From the NCBI GenBank assembly GCA_965262055.1, contig CBDHEI010000002.1, forward strand, positions 3,540,666-3,604,665: 64,000 nucleotides of DNA. The letters are read 5' to 3'. This document shows, piece by piece, positions 1 to 9,619 of this stretch. How positions within the stretch are numbered: the first letter of the stretch is position 1; each line of letters opens with the position of its first letter. The stretch comes from G958296245 sp965262055. Its GTDB lineage: Bacteria; Chloroflexota; Dehalococcoidia; Lucifugimonadales; G958296245. The position numbers and the translations under genes were made by a program. Below the pieces are notes generated by a model. It saw nothing but the letters and a program-made list of their open reading frames with translations. It made no database searches and was not told where the DNA came from.

Positions 1-539
1 ACTGGACTCGGCTGTCGTGCCATCGGTTCGTGGCCAACCGGGTGCGTCTATCTCTGTTCGTCCTGGCGTACAACCTTGGGAACTTCCTTCGCCGGCTGTG
101 TCTGCCCAAGGCGGTCAAGCACTGGTCGCTGCGGAGCGTGCAGGTCAAGCTGATCAAGATGGGAGGCCGTCTGGTGCGGCACTCCCGGTGGTTGATCTTT
201 CAGTTATCCGAGATGTCGGTTCCTCGACGGTTGTTCCAGGGAGTGTTGGATCGTATCGGCCGGTTATCGCCGGCGCCAAGCTGAGGGAGGGTACAACCAC
301 GATCTTGCCAAGAGGGGGAGAGCGCTCCAGGGAGTCGCCTTGTCTTCAATGCGCTTTCACCCCACTGGCAGGGGACACGAGGACGATGAAGACGGACAAG
401 AAGGGTGCTCTACGACTGCAAACGCATCTCTTATCGGATAGACCGGCGATTGACTGGCCTTGCAGGACCTGACTATGATGCTAACATCTCGTTTGGGCTG
501 CCCCTTGAGCCTGAAGACTCCCAATATGGGAAATCCCGG
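1..539 (+). mobile_element. Right end of an IS1380-like element, cut by window edge
   Basis: This stretch is nearly identical to the right third of the complete element at 40574-42321, including the roughly 250-bp non-coding tail after the transposase stop. The end is marked by CCCAATATGGGAAATCCCGG, which also closes the copies at 19941 and 42321. The unique sequence after 539 belongs to the protease gene on the other strand, so the element inserted into that gene. Confidence 0.85.
3..284 (+). pseudogene. IS1380-like transposase, C-terminal part (5' end outside window)
   Basis: Reading from base 3 gives WTRLSCHRFVANRVRLSLF and on to a stop at 284, matching the last 93 codons of the complete transposase at 40732-42066 with only a few substitutions. 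This part includes the C-terminal helices after the last catalytic acidic residue of the DDE fold. The left edge of the window prevents deciding whether the full gene exists upstream, so 'partial' is certain and 'pseudogene' is provisional. Confidence 0.8.
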
Positions 540-2076
540 TTTATATAGTCATATTCATCCAACCACCAGCAGCCGGCAGCACCGCTATCGTGCAACGCGC
601 AGGCCCCGTTCCCACTCTTACTGCTGCTAATCGATGTGAAGCGCCCATCTTCCGGCGGCGACCAGCTTTTACCGTAGAGCCCTCCTCGGCAAACGATGCT
701 GCCATCCGCGCGCAACCCGCACGTATGCCGGTACCCGCTGCTTACGGCGACGAACGGCGGAATCGGCGTTGGCGTGGGTGTGGGCGTCAACGTGGGTGTT
801 GGTGTCGGCGTAAGTGTTGGCGTGGGCGTGTTCGTGGGAGTGGGGGTAGGAGTCAGGGTAGGCGTAGCCGTCGGCGTGTTGGTGGGCGTCGGTGTAGCCG
901 TGTTCGTCGGCGTGGGGGTTGGCGTGGACGTGGGAGCCGGGGTAGGCGTTATTGTGGGCGTGGGGGTAGGCATCGGCGTAGGCGTAACCGTCGGCGTGTT
1001 GGTGGGCGTCGGTGTAGCCGTGTTCGTCGGCGTGGGGGTTGGCGTGGACGTGGGAGCCGGGGTAGGCGTCAGTGTGGGGGTTGGAGTAGGCATCGGCGTC
1101 GGTGTTATCGTCGGCGTGGGCGTTATGGTCGGCGTGGGCGTTATAGTCGGCGTCAGTGTCGGAGTTGGGGTAGGGGTGATGGTTGGGGTTGGCGTTGCGG
1201 TGCCTCGGTCTATGATTGGGCGTCCGCTGAGGGTGGGCAGCCTGCGTTCGAGCTCGATGACGGAGACGGCGAAGCCGATGTTGCTCACGGGCCTGCCGTC
1301 GCCGGTGTCCTCTATCCTGGAGGTGTTGACGCCTATCACCTCGCCCGCGCTGTTGACGAGGGGGCCTCCGCTGTTGCCCGGGTTCAACGCGCCGCGTCGG
1401 TCTGGAGCAGGTCCACGCCCTGCGCGGTCCTGATGGAGGAGACGATGCCCCTTGTCACGGTCATGCTGTTGCCGATCCTGTCCGCGATGGGGAAGCCGAG
1501 CGCGAGCACCTCATCGCCCATGCGCACGGCGTCCGGGTTGCCGGCCGGGATGGCGTCGAAGCGGCCTGACCCGTCTATCCGCACCAGGGCAAGGTCGGCG
1601 GTCGCGTCCCGCTCCAGCACGTCGCCGTCGTAGCGGCGGCCGTTGGTCAGCCAGACGCCCACGGTGTCCGCGCCGGCCACGACATGCTCGTTGGTCACGA
1701 CCAGCCCGTCCGCCGTGAGTATGAAGCCGGAGCCGCTGCCGCCGCCCGTGGTGATCTGGACCACGCCCGCCTGGACCCTCTCTATGAGGTCGGCGAGGGA
1801 CGACTTGCGCTCGTCGGACAGGTCGGCGGGCACGCCGACGAACTGGATGTTGAGCACGGGTCTGGGTGGCGGCGCGGGTGTGTTGGTGGGCGGCGGCGCG
1901 GGCGTGTTGGTGGGCGACGGCTCGGGTGTGTTGGTGGGCGACGGGAGGGACTGACCGCGCTCGCCGGGGTCGCCGCCACATGCCGCGGCAACGAGTAGGA
2001 GCAGCGCCAACGTGGCTGCGGCAGCTACTGCGACAAGGGACGTTGGGTTGCTTGTGTTTGCTGGTGCGGTGGGCAT
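473..2076 (-). pseudogene. Secreted trypsin-like (S1C/HtrA-type) serine protease with RCC1-like end, frameshifted and IS-truncated
   Basis: The N-terminus has a hydrophobic segment ending in a possible lipobox Cys (C33), then a Pro/Thr-rich linker (about residues 45-72) and a chymotrypsin-fold protease. His131 (in TNEHVV) and Asp161 (in TADLAL) are the first two triad members. The Ser motif NPGNSGGPL lies in another frame: QTDAAR is followed by a stop at about 1385, and NPGNSGG resumes two bases off, so a short indel at 1383-1388 breaks the gene. After the protease come about 150 residues of TPTP repeats and one RCC1-like unit (CGLRADGSIVC). The last 22 or so codons (473-539) are read from the inserted IS end, so the natural C-terminus is lost. 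No PDZ domain is visible. The indel could be a consensus error; the IS truncation is not. Confidence 0.75.
755..1205 (-). repeat. Tandem Thr-Pro coding repeat
   Basis: About 450 bp of imperfect hexamer-based repeats on the minus strand encode an almost uninterrupted TPTPTxTPTP linker of the protease gene. A 120-bp higher-order duplication is visible (about 880-955 repeated at 1000-1075). The opposite strand reads as a Gly/Val-rich frame, which is a by-product. Confidence 0.85.
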
Positions 2077-2202
2077 CTAACGCGGCAGGGATGCTACCAC
2101 GGCGGGGCGGAGGGGGCAATCTTCCTTTCAGGGTCAGGCAGGCACGGACATTTGCCCGAAGGCTACATATGGGTAATTTGGGTATGCGGCCCGACAGGGA
2201 CG

Positions 2203-2221
2203 GGCGGGTTTGAAACCCGCC
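2203..2221. repeat. Short palindrome GGCGGGTTTGAAACCCGCC
   Basis: A perfect inverted repeat of nine bases with one central base lies in the 243-bp gap between the protease start and the amidohydrolase. It resembles dispersed REP-like palindromes, and only one copy was noticed here. It has no T-run, so it is not a typical terminator. The rest of the gap holds the AT-richer promoter region of the next gene. Confidence 0.6.
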
Positions 2222-2297
2222 GCTACGGTGTCATTGGGGCAGGCGCTGCGGGCAGCCGCTACGGTTTGGCAATTCGCGGCGTACTCAAACGAATTGG

Positions 2298-2303
2298 TAT
2301 AAT
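2298..2303 (+). promoter_or_regulatory. Possible -10 element TATAAT
   Basis: A consensus TATAAT lies 17 bases before the ATG at 2320. No good -35 at 17 +/- 1 bp was found (TTGGCA at 2266 is too far). If real, transcription starts about 10 bases before the start codon, giving a very short leader. Confidence 0.4.
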
Positions 2304-2319
2304 CGGCGCTACTTGCCCC

Positions 2320-3192
2320 ATGATTGTAGACGTACATACCCATCTGCCCACCCACAGAGCAGCCGTCCCCGAGGACGAGCAGGTCGTGGACCGCGTCATG
2401 CGGCCCGACCGCGCCGTCACGCTCTCAAACAGCGGCGACGACTACCTGCGCGACATGGGGCCGGTGGACCGGGCCTTCGTCTTCGGCATAGCGGGCGTGC
2501 CGGGAGCCCCCCAGACCTTCGGCGGCATGCTGCCGTCGAAGGAGGCCAACGATGCCGCCGCGGCGGTGGCGGCGCTCTGTCCTGACAGGATCATAGGGTT
2601 CATGTCGGTGCACCCAGAGGAGCCCGGCGTCGTAGAGGAGATGGAGCGCTGCGTCCACGACCTGGGCCTGCGCGGCATCAAGCTGGGCGCGAACTACCAG
2701 AACTTCGAGCCCATGGGCCCGCCCGCAAGGCGGGTCTACGAGGCGGCCATACGCCTCGGCCTCCCCATAGTCTTCCACCAGGGCACGTCGCCGTTCCCGA
2801 ACGCCCCCCTCAGGTACGCCCACCCCCTCGTATCCGACGACATCGCAATGGCCTACCCGGAGCTGCGGATGGTGCTCGCGCACATGGGCCACCCGTGGCA
2901 CACCGACACCCTCATGGTGATACGCAAGCACTCCAACGTCTACGCCGACGTGTCTGGGCTGCTCTACCGGCCATGGTCCACCTACAACGCTCTCAGGCTC
3001 GCCTATGAGTGGGACGTCACCCACAAGCTGCTGTTCGCATCCGACTGGCCGGTCACGACGCCCAGCGAGACGATGGACTACCTGCGCGGCTTCAACGGCT
3101 TCGCCCGGAAGCACCACCTCCCAGAGGTGGACGGCGAGAAGCTCGAGGCCGTCATCCAGCGCGACTCGTTGACCCTGCTGAGCCTGACGTAA
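2320..3192 (+). CDS. Amidohydrolase family protein (Amidohydro_2 / COG2159 type)
   Basis: This 290-residue metal-dependent hydrolase of the TIM-barrel amidohydrolase superfamily begins MIVDVHTHLP, placing the first metal ligands His6 and His8 directly at the N-terminus as usual. Later signatures are VFHQGTSPF, LAHMGHPW (barrel His ligands) and FASDWPVTTP (catalytic Asp). Family members hydrolyse or decarboxylate small aromatic or cyclic substrates; the substrate cannot be told. The ATG at 2320 is chosen because the HxH motif must lie near the N-terminus; an upstream in-frame extension is unlike the family. Nine bases separate it from the ABC exporter gene, suggesting co-transcription. Confidence 0.8.
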   Translation: MIVDVHTHLPTHRAAVPEDEQVVDRVMRPDRAVTLSNSGDDYLRDMGPVDRAFVFGIAGVPGAPQTFGGMLPSKEANDAAAAVAALCPDRIIGFMSVHPEEPGVVEEMERCVHDLGLRGIKLGANYQNFEPMGPPARRVYEAAIRLGLPIVFHQGTSPFPNAPLRYAHPLVSDDIAMAYPELRMVLAHMGHPWHTDTLMVIRKHSNVYADVSGLLYRPWSTYNALRLAYEWDVTHKLLFASDWPVTTPSETMDYLRGFNGFARKHHLPEVDGEKLEAVIQRDSLTLLSLT

Positions 3193-3201
3193 TCCCCCGA
3201 C

Positions 3202-4947
3202 ATGTTCAAGTCGGTAGCGCTCTACGGCGCCCTGCAGGGCAGGTACCTTAGGCCTTACTGGCCCCTGGTGCTGCTCCTCGCGGTGTTGCTCTTCGCCTCC
3301 ACGGCGCTGCAGATCCTGTTGCCGCAGATCGTGCGTCACTTCATCGACACCGCACAGGAGCGTGGAGCGCTCACGTCGCTCTACCTGTCGGCCCTCACGT
3401 ACCTTGCCCTGGGGCTCGGCGCGCAGTTCCTGCAGGCCTTCGTCCTCTACTTCGGCAGGGACGTGGCCTGGCGCGCGACGAACCGCCTCAGGTCCGACCT
3501 GACCGTGCACGTGCTGAAGCTGGACATGGGCTTCCACGGCGCCCACAGGCCGGGCGAGCTGCTGGAGCGAATAGACGGGGACATCCATCGGCTGGCCAAC
3601 TTCTTCTCCCAGTTCTTCATCCAGATAGTGGGCGCCCTGCTGCTGCTGGCGGGCATGGTCGTGGTGACCTGGCTGGAGGACTGGCGATTCGGGCTGGCCG
3701 TCCTCGGCTTCGCCGCCTTCTTCCTGCTCGCGCAGACGCAGCATTTCAGGTTCACGACACCGCTATGGCGGGCCGAGAGCAGGGCGCGCGCGAACCTCTT
3801 CGGCATCCTGGGCGAGCACGTCTCCGGCAATACGGACATTCAGAAGAGCGGCGCCGCATCGTACTCCATGGGCAAGTTCTACGAGGCCAATAGACGGGAT
3901 ATTCTCTCCCTGACGAAGGCCCTGATCGTTTCCGGCTTCTTCAGTAACCTCTCTTACTCTGTCAACAGCCTCAGGATCTCCGTGGGGCTGGTGGTGGGCG
4001 CCTACCTCTTCCAGAGAGGGGACATCTCGATAGGGACGGTCTACCTGGTCCTGCACTACCTCTTGATCCTCGGCATGCCGGTCCTCACCATCAACCGGCA
4101 GCTCCGCGACCTGCAGATGGCCGCGGCCAGCATCCTGAGGGTGAAGGAGCTGATGGACACCAGGTCCAGGGTACGGGACGGCCACGGCGCCACCCTGCCG
4201 CCGGGCCAGCTCCCCGTAGAGTTCAGCGGCGTGTCGTTCTCCTACACCCCCGGCGTGACCGTGCTCCGGGAACTCTCCTTCCGGCTGGAGGCAGGCAGGA
4301 CCCTCGGCCTCCTCGGACGGACCGGCAGCGGCAAGACGACCATGTCCCGCCTGCTCTTTCGTTTCTACGATCCCAACGAAGGCTCGGTGCAGTTGGGAGA
4401 GACAGACATACGAGAGCTGCGCCTGGAGGACCTCCGCAACCGGGTCGGCCTGGTGACACAGGAGGTGCAGCTATTCCAGGCGACGGTGCGGGACAACCTG
4501 ACCCTCTTCGACCCGGCCATCACGGACGATGCCGTAATCGGCACGCTGGAGTCGCTGGGGTTGGGCGACTGGTACCGCACGCTCCCGAACGGGCTCGACT
4601 CCGAGATTAGCGCGAGCGGCGGCCAGCTCTCGGCCGGCGAGTCGCAGCTACTGGCCTTTGCCCGGGTCTTCCTCAGAAACCCGGACTGCGTGATCCTGGA
4701 CGAAGCGTCGTCGAGGCTCGACCCGGCGACCGAGGCGCTGCTGCAAAAGGCGGTGGACCGGCTGCTGGAGGGACGCACGGCCCTGATGATAGCCCACCGG
4801 CTGGCTACCGTGGAACGCGTCGACGAGATTGTCGTCATCGACAACGGAAGAATCCTGGAGCACGGCGAGCGGGATGCCCTGGCCGGCGACCCCTCGTCCC
4901 ACTACTCGCGTCTTCTAAAGACGGGGCTGGAAGAGGCGCTCGCATGA
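3202..4947 (+). CDS. ABC exporter half-transporter, permease-ATPase fusion, subunit 1
   Basis: The 581-residue protein has an N-terminal six-helix exporter domain (about residues 15-310) and a C-terminal ATPase. Walker A GRTGSGKTT is at about 372-380, signature LSAGES at about 476-481 and Walker B VILDEASS just after, with the catalytic Glu present; the switch His is in MIAHRLATV. The signature has A where LSGGQ has G, and S where Q is usual, so this is a variant signature. The stop overlaps the next gene's ATG (ATGA), so the two are coupled and almost certainly form a heterodimer. The exported substrate is unknown. The subunit itself is intact although its partner is broken. Confidence 0.9.
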   Translation: MFKSVALYGALQGRYLRPYWPLVLLLAVLLFASTALQILLPQIVRHFIDTAQERGALTSLYLSALTYLALGLGAQFLQAFVLYFGRDVAWRATNRLRSDLTVHVLKLDMGFHGAHRPGELLERIDGDIHRLANFFSQFFIQIVGALLLLAGMVVVTWLEDWRFGLAVLGFAAFFLLAQTQHFRFTTPLWRAESRARANLFGILGEHVSGNTDIQKSGAASYSMGKFYEANRRDILSLTKALIVSGFFSNLSYSVNSLRISVGLVVGAYLFQRGDISIGTVYLVLHYLLILGMPVLTINRQLRDLQMAAASILRVKELMDTRSRVRDGHGATLPPGQLPVEFSGVSFSYTPGVTVLRELSFRLEAGRTLGLLGRTGSGKTTMSRLLFRFYDPNEGSVQLGETDIRELRLEDLRNRVGLVTQEVQLFQATVRDNLTLFDPAITDDAVIGTLESLGLGDWYRTLPNGLDSEISASGGQLSAGESQLLAFARVFLRNPDCVILDEASSRLDPATEALLQKAVDRLLEGRTALMIAHRLATVERVDEIVVIDNGRILEHGERDALAGDPSSHYSRLLKTGLEEALA

Positions 4948-5878
4948 CCGTCCGCTCGTACCTGCTGCGTCTCGTCTGGCACGACTTTCCCGGATTCGTC
5001 GTGGTGGTCGTGATCGCGATTCTGTACCAGGGCCAATACGTGATAGGCGGGCTGCTGCAAAAGCTGATCTTCGATGCCTTGACCGACGGAGCTCAGGCTG
5101 GGTTCGACGTCTACACCCTGATCGCCTTCTACACCGCTTTCACCACGGTCAACCTGCTCGGTTTCCAGTACGGCTTCAGGGTCGGCAACGACTTCCTGAT
5201 GAGCCTCGTCCAAGGGCGCATCCAACGGAACATCCTCAGCATCACCCTTGCCACTCGCCCCCAGCGCCCCGGCCTCAGCTCGGGCGAGATGCTGAACAGG
5301 CTCAGGGACGACGTGGAGGAGGCCGTTCAGCCCATCTTCCTAGGCACGCTCTTGACGGGGGCGGCGGTCGGCCTCCTGGTCGGCTTCTACGTGATGGCCA
5401 GGATCGATCCGCTGATAACCCTCGTCGCACTTCTTCCCGGTGTCGCCGTCTTCGGAATCACCAGGGCGCTGGGAAGCCGGATCGAAACTCTACGGCTCAG
5501 GAGCAGGCAGGCGACCGCACGGGTCTCCGGCTCCCTAGGCGAGTTCCTGGGGGCGGTCCAGGTCCTGCAGGTGGCCGGCGCCGAGGAGCGGGCAAGGGAC
5601 CATTTCGACCGTCTCAGCGACCGCAGGCGGAGCGCCGACCTGAGGGAAGGGATCATCGACGGCGTTATCGAAGCGCTGAACGGCGGAGTCGTCATCATCA
5701 TGGCCGGTGTCATACTGCTCGCCGCGGCCCAGCAAATGCGGTCAGGCTCCTTTACCGTTGGCGATTTCGCCCTGTTCATCAACGTCCTCGGTCAGTACTC
5801 GGTCGTCTGGATATTCCAGCGCATCGGAGAGCTGCTCGCCAGCCTCCGAAGGTCTCGCGTCTCCTTCGACAGGCTTAA

Positions 5879-7581
5879 CCCGAATCCACCGAAGGACACC
5901 TATGGACGGCGTGAGGACAGCGGCAGGGTGGGTGAGGGAGCTACAGGGGAGATGGCTGGGCTCATTGGGGTAGATTGGAGGTCGGCGAACGGTCTTCAGT
6001 CGCCGCATAGGGCCCCTATGGCCCTCTGCGGGAGCTGCGATGCGCGGGATGGCGAGAGAATACGCAGCAGGGAACTCTCGCGGACCGGGGTGGCACGAGT
6101 TTTCAGGGAAGTTGGGTCAGTTGCAGGCTGGCAGTCAGGCGGGGAGTGGAATGGCTCGCAGCCGGGCCATGGCGCGAGTGAACTGGGTTTCCCAAGGCCA
6201 ATGCTGGGGAAGATGCAGGGTAAGGCGGCGCGCCGAGTGGGTGATCCGTCCCACCAGAGCGAAGACCCGCCGCCTGAGGGTCTTGGTGGTCACGGTCCGT
6301 TCGGCCAGACCGATGCGCGCTGTCCAGCGGGCGAGGTTGTGTGCCATCACCTGCACCGCCAGCCAGGCGCCGTTGGCGGCGAAGCGCCCCGAGGGGAGAT
6401 GGTTGAGTCCGACGCCGTGTTTCAGGTCTCGAATGGCGTTCTCGATCTCGGCGTGGCGGCGATGATCGGCCTCCAGTTCCAGGGTTTCCCCGTCCCGGTC
6501 GGTGATGAAGCCGTGATAGCTGTAGGTGGCGAAGAGGGCCAACTGGGAACCGGGCGTGGGCTTCACCCGCCGGACGATGAGCCGCACCGGCGCGGCGTCG
6601 GGTTCACTCTGGAAGGGGGTATAGGTGGTCTCGGCCACATCGGCGGCGCCGTCCATCCAGTAGGGAATCGGCGTCCAGTCCTGCTCGGGGATCGCCTCAA
6701 TCAACTCCCGCAGGCCTTTGTGCTGGCGGATGGTGATGGAGAAGCGGACACTCATCTCGCGGCAGACGGCGACGAGAGCGTGGGCGTAGAAGCCGCTGTC
6801 GGCGCGCACCGTGAGTTGGCCGCTGGCCCTACCGTAGCGCACCCGCCCCACCGTTTCACGCAGGAAGTGGGCAGCGCCGCGAGCGGTGTTGGCACGGCCC
6901 TCGCGCAGCCGGGACATCAGCACATCGCCGGTTCCGGCGGCGATGGCCAGCAGTGGGTGATAGCCCCGCACGCCGGTGTAGTTGTGGTGTCGCGCCCCTT
7001 CTTTGTCCAGTCCATAGGTCTCGCAGATGGTGGAGTCCAGGTCGATGGTCAGGGGCGAGTCGCCGGGTCCGGCCCCAGCGGCCCATGCGCGTGCCAGCAA
7101 CTGGCGGCTCACCCGGTCGAGTTGACGGACATGCCCCCACCGGAAACTGCGCAGGAAGGTGCCCAGGGTGGATGGCGCCTTGACCACGCAGCCGAGAACA
7201 CCGACCGTCCCACCAGCACGCAGCGCATCGGCGTCGTCGATGAAGTCGCCGCCCGCCAGCGCGGAAGCGACCAGCGTCAGCATTTTGTCCCCCGTGTTCG
7301 CCCGCCCCGATGCGCAGCCTAGGTCGAGGTGATGGTCGACGAGTTCCCGCAGGCCCAGGTGCTGTGCAAGGGTGGCCGGCAGGAGCAGGCCGGCATTGGC
7401 CACCAGGCGGTGGTCGTCAAAGACGACGCCGATACGGTCGGGATTATTCTGTGGCAGCATCTACTGGGTGCTCCTTGTTTCCGGGCGGTTTTCTGTTTCA
7501 AAACCATTCTCCCAGATTCAGAGGAGCACCCTCTGGCTTCTTCAAGGACTGTCCCCAAAGTCGTCTTTCGGTGGATTCGGG
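5879..7581 (-). mobile_element. Complete IS1380-family element, copy 1 (1703 bp)
   Basis: Terminal inverted repeats begin CCCGAATCCACCGAA on the left and end TTCGGTGGATTCGGG on the right. The element is flanked by the 5-bp direct repeat CTTAA (5874-5878 and 7582-7586), a clear target-site duplication. It is almost identical to the copy at 32551-34255. One transposase gene on the minus strand fills most of it; about 255 bp beyond its stop are non-coding. Confidence 0.95.
6135..7460 (-). CDS. IS1380-family transposase (DDE type)
   Basis: This 441-residue transposase catalyses cut-and-paste transposition. The first acidic residue is in LTIDLDSTI, the second in VRADSGFY and the Glu in HAEIENAIRDLK, in the order and spacing of the DDE_Tnp_1 (IS1380) family; length fits. 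It differs from the copy at 32809-34134 by only a few residues (for example SVRF versus GVRF, MLTL versus LLTL), so both are probably recent and active. It reads opposite to the ABC exporter gene it interrupts. Confidence 0.95.
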   Translation of the reverse strand: MLPQNNPDRIGVVFDDHRLVANAGLLLPATLAQHLGLRELVDHHLDLGCASGRANTGDKMLTLVASALAGGDFIDDADALRAGGTVGVLGCVVKAPSTLGTFLRSFRWGHVRQLDRVSRQLLARAWAAGAGPGDSPLTIDLDSTICETYGLDKEGARHHNYTGVRGYHPLLAIAAGTGDVLMSRLREGRANTARGAAHFLRETVGRVRYGRASGQLTVRADSGFYAHALVAVCREMSVRFSITIRQHKGLRELIEAIPEQDWTPIPYWMDGAADVAETTYTPFQSEPDAAPVRLIVRRVKPTPGSQLALFATYSYHGFITDRDGETLELEADHRRHAEIENAIRDLKHGVGLNHLPSGRFAANGAWLAVQVMAHNLARWTARIGLAERTVTTKTLRRRVFALVGRITHSARRLTLHLPQHWPWETQFTRAMARLRAIPLPA

Positions 7582-8427
7582 CTTAAGGAGCTCATACCGG
7601 AGTCCAGGCCGGAGGAGCTGGTCGCGAAGGGCAAGCTCTACCTCAGGGGCGCAATCCCGCAGGAGCAGCTCACGCGGAAGGCCCCGCTGCACCGGCTGGA
7701 GAGCCTGACGCTGGACGGGCTGACGTACAGGCATCCCGAGTCGGGCCGCGGCATAGAGGGCTTCAGCCTGGAGCTGCCACGCGGCTCCTTCACCGTCGTG
7801 ACCGGGCGCATCGGCTCCGGCAAGACAACCCTGCTGGAGGCGATCCTGGGGCTGCTGCCCATGGACGCCGGGGAGGTGCTCTGGAACGGCGAGCACGTTG
7901 CGGACCCGCGCACCTTCCTGGTGCCGCCCCGCTGCGCCTACACCCCGCAGACGCCGTGGCTCTTCAGCGACACCCTGCGCGACAACATCCTCATGGGACG
8001 CGACGCGAGCGAGAGCGAGCTTTCCGCCGCCGTGCGGCTCGGCGTCATGGAGCGCGACGTGGCCGAGCTGGAGCACGGGCTGGACACGGTGGTGGGGCCT
8101 CGCGGCGTGAGGCTGTCCGGCGGGCAGGTGCAGCGGACGGCGGCTGCGCGCATGTTCGTTCGCGACTCCGAGCTGCTGGTCTTCGACGACCTCTCCAGCG
8201 CACTCGACGTCGCCACCGAGCAGACCCTCTGGGAGCGCCTCTTCGAGCTGGAGGGCGTTACCAGCCTGGTCGTCTCCCACCGCCGGACCGCCCTCGCCCG
8301 CGCCGACCACATAGTCGTGCTTCAAAACGGCCGCGTCGAGTCCGCAGGCAAGCTGGACGCACTTCTCGAGTCCAGCGCCGAGATGAGGCGCCTCTGGGCC
8401 GGGCGCGTGGAGTAATCTAGCCCGCGC

Positions 8428-9432
8428 CTACCAGGAAGGCGTGCTGTCGCGGTAGCTGTTGTTGGTGAGCCGGTCCTGGCTCCCACCGTCCGCGTCCATC
8501 ACGAATATCTCCGGGTCGGAGTCCCCGTACGAGACGAATGCAATCTGGCGTCCGTCGGGAGACCATACCGGCTCGTCGTCCCGAATCTTGTTGGTCGTCA
8601 GCCGCACTAGCTTGTGCTCCAGGTCCACTGCGTAGACCTCCGGGTTGCCGTCGACCTCCGACACGAACAGCACCTGCCTGCCGCTTGGCGACCACGATAT
8701 CTGGTACTCGGACGCGTCGTTGTCGGTAAGCTGTCGCGGCTCGCTGCCGTCCGCGTTCATTACGAACAGGTCAACGCCGCCGCCGCGCCTCGACAGGAAC
8801 GCGATCATCTCCGAGTCCGGCGACCAGATGGGGCTCGTATCCGCCGCGTCCGTCAGCCTGAACTCGTTCACCCCGTCCGGGTTGCGCACGTAGATGCCTC
8901 TCTCCTCGCCGACCCGTGCGGCGAACACGACCGACTGCCCGTCGTGGGACCAGTTGCCCACCTCAACCGACGGGATGGAGCTCAGCCTCATGGCCTCAGA
9001 GCCGTCGATGCCCACGACGTAGATGTTGCTCACGCCGTCCATCTCCTGCACGTAGGCGATCCGGCTGCTGTCCGGGTCCCACCGGGGCATCGACCGCAGG
9101 CCGGGGCCTGGCGTGAGCCGCTGCCGCTCCGTCCCGTCCACCCGCATCGCCTCCAGTATGACGTCGCTTCCCTCGACCGCCAGGAATGCGACCCACTGCC
9201 CGTCCGGCGACACTGCGGGCGAGTACTCGTCCTGCGCCGTGTTCGTGATGTTCGTCTCGCCGTCCCCATTGCGCACCGAGTACAGCTCCCTGTTGCCGTC
9301 CCGATCCGAGGTGAACACGATAGGCCCGGACCCCGACCCGCACGCCGTGGCCAGCAACAGCAACAGCAGGCCGCCAAGCAGGACGGACGCGACCTCGATT
9401 AGACGTTTGGGCGATATGGTGACGTGTCTCAT
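8428..9432 (-). CDS. TolB-like beta-propeller lipoprotein
   Basis: The predicted 334-residue protein starts MRHVTISPKRL, preceded by a GGAGAG ribosome site; an in-frame start 45 bases upstream is possible but less likely. A hydrophobic stretch ends in the lipobox LLATAC, so it should be lipid-anchored outside the membrane. It then has about seven repeats of the PD40/WD40-like type (pattern SPDGQWVAF, SPDSEMIAF, SPDGRQIAF) forming a propeller. Such proteins bind partner proteins or envelope polymers; no enzyme motif is seen. It converges on the broken exporter gene with 12 bp between stops. Confidence 0.8.
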   Translation of the reverse strand: MRHVTISPKRLIEVASVLLGGLLLLLLATACGSGSGPIVFTSDRDGNRELYSVRNGDGETNITNTAQDEYSPAVSPDGQWVAFLAVEGSDVILEAMRVDGTERQRLTPGPGLRSMPRWDPDSSRIAYVQEMDGVSNIYVVGIDGSEAMRLSSIPSVEVGNWSHDGQSVVFAARVGEERGIYVRNPDGVNEFRLTDAADTSPIWSPDSEMIAFLSRRGGGVDLFVMNADGSEPRQLTDNDASEYQISWSPSGRQVLFVSEVDGNPEVYAVDLEHKLVRLTTNKIRDDEPVWSPDGRQIAFVSYGDSDPEIFVMDADGGSQDRLTNNSYRDSTPSW

Positions 9433-9619
9433 CTCTCCACCAACCTCGGCTGGATTCCCGGAGGGGCACTCCGGCATCCATAACCGTATCTAGTCGTCCG
9501 CTTCTCATCCAAGAGAAACCGTGGTCATCTTCTCGCGTACTTGAGGGCGGTCAGCACCGCGCCCCGCACGGACGGTGTACAATTCCATAAGCCCCCGACC
9601 CGCACCCATACGACTGGCC

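Larger units (their letters stand above)
4944..8415 (+). pseudogene. ABC exporter subunit 2, split by an IS1380-family insertion
   Basis: The gene starts at the ATGA overlap with subunit 1. Its first 311 codons encode the transmembrane domain; the frame is interrupted at 5878 by the IS, then resumes after 7586. Removing 5879-7581 and one copy of the CTTAA duplication restores a continuous 587-residue frame (SFDRL-KELIPES). The second part has Walker A GRIGSGKTT, signature LSGGQ and Walker B LLVFDDLSS. The residue after the Walker B Asp is Asp (8188-8190), not Glu, as in the degenerate site of heterodimeric exporters such as TM287/288. An open frame from 7372 could still express an isolated ATPase domain. 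The exporter should be non-functional here unless the IS excises. Confidence 0.9.

Noticed and set aside
696..1433. Long Gly/Val-rich frame on the plus strand
   Set aside because: It is the mirror of the Thr-Pro repeat of the protease gene; the dipeptide periodicity follows from the hexamer repeat and no ribosome site is present.
2425..3744. Long minus-strand frame opposite the amidohydrolase and exporter genes
   Set aside because: It is antisense to two genes with clear catalytic motifs and has a skewed Val/Gln/Glu/Arg composition typical of G+C-rich shadow frames.
4944..7322. Apparent 792-residue protein starting at the exporter gene
   Set aside because: After residue 311 the frame runs antisense through the IS transposase; it is an artefact of the insertion.
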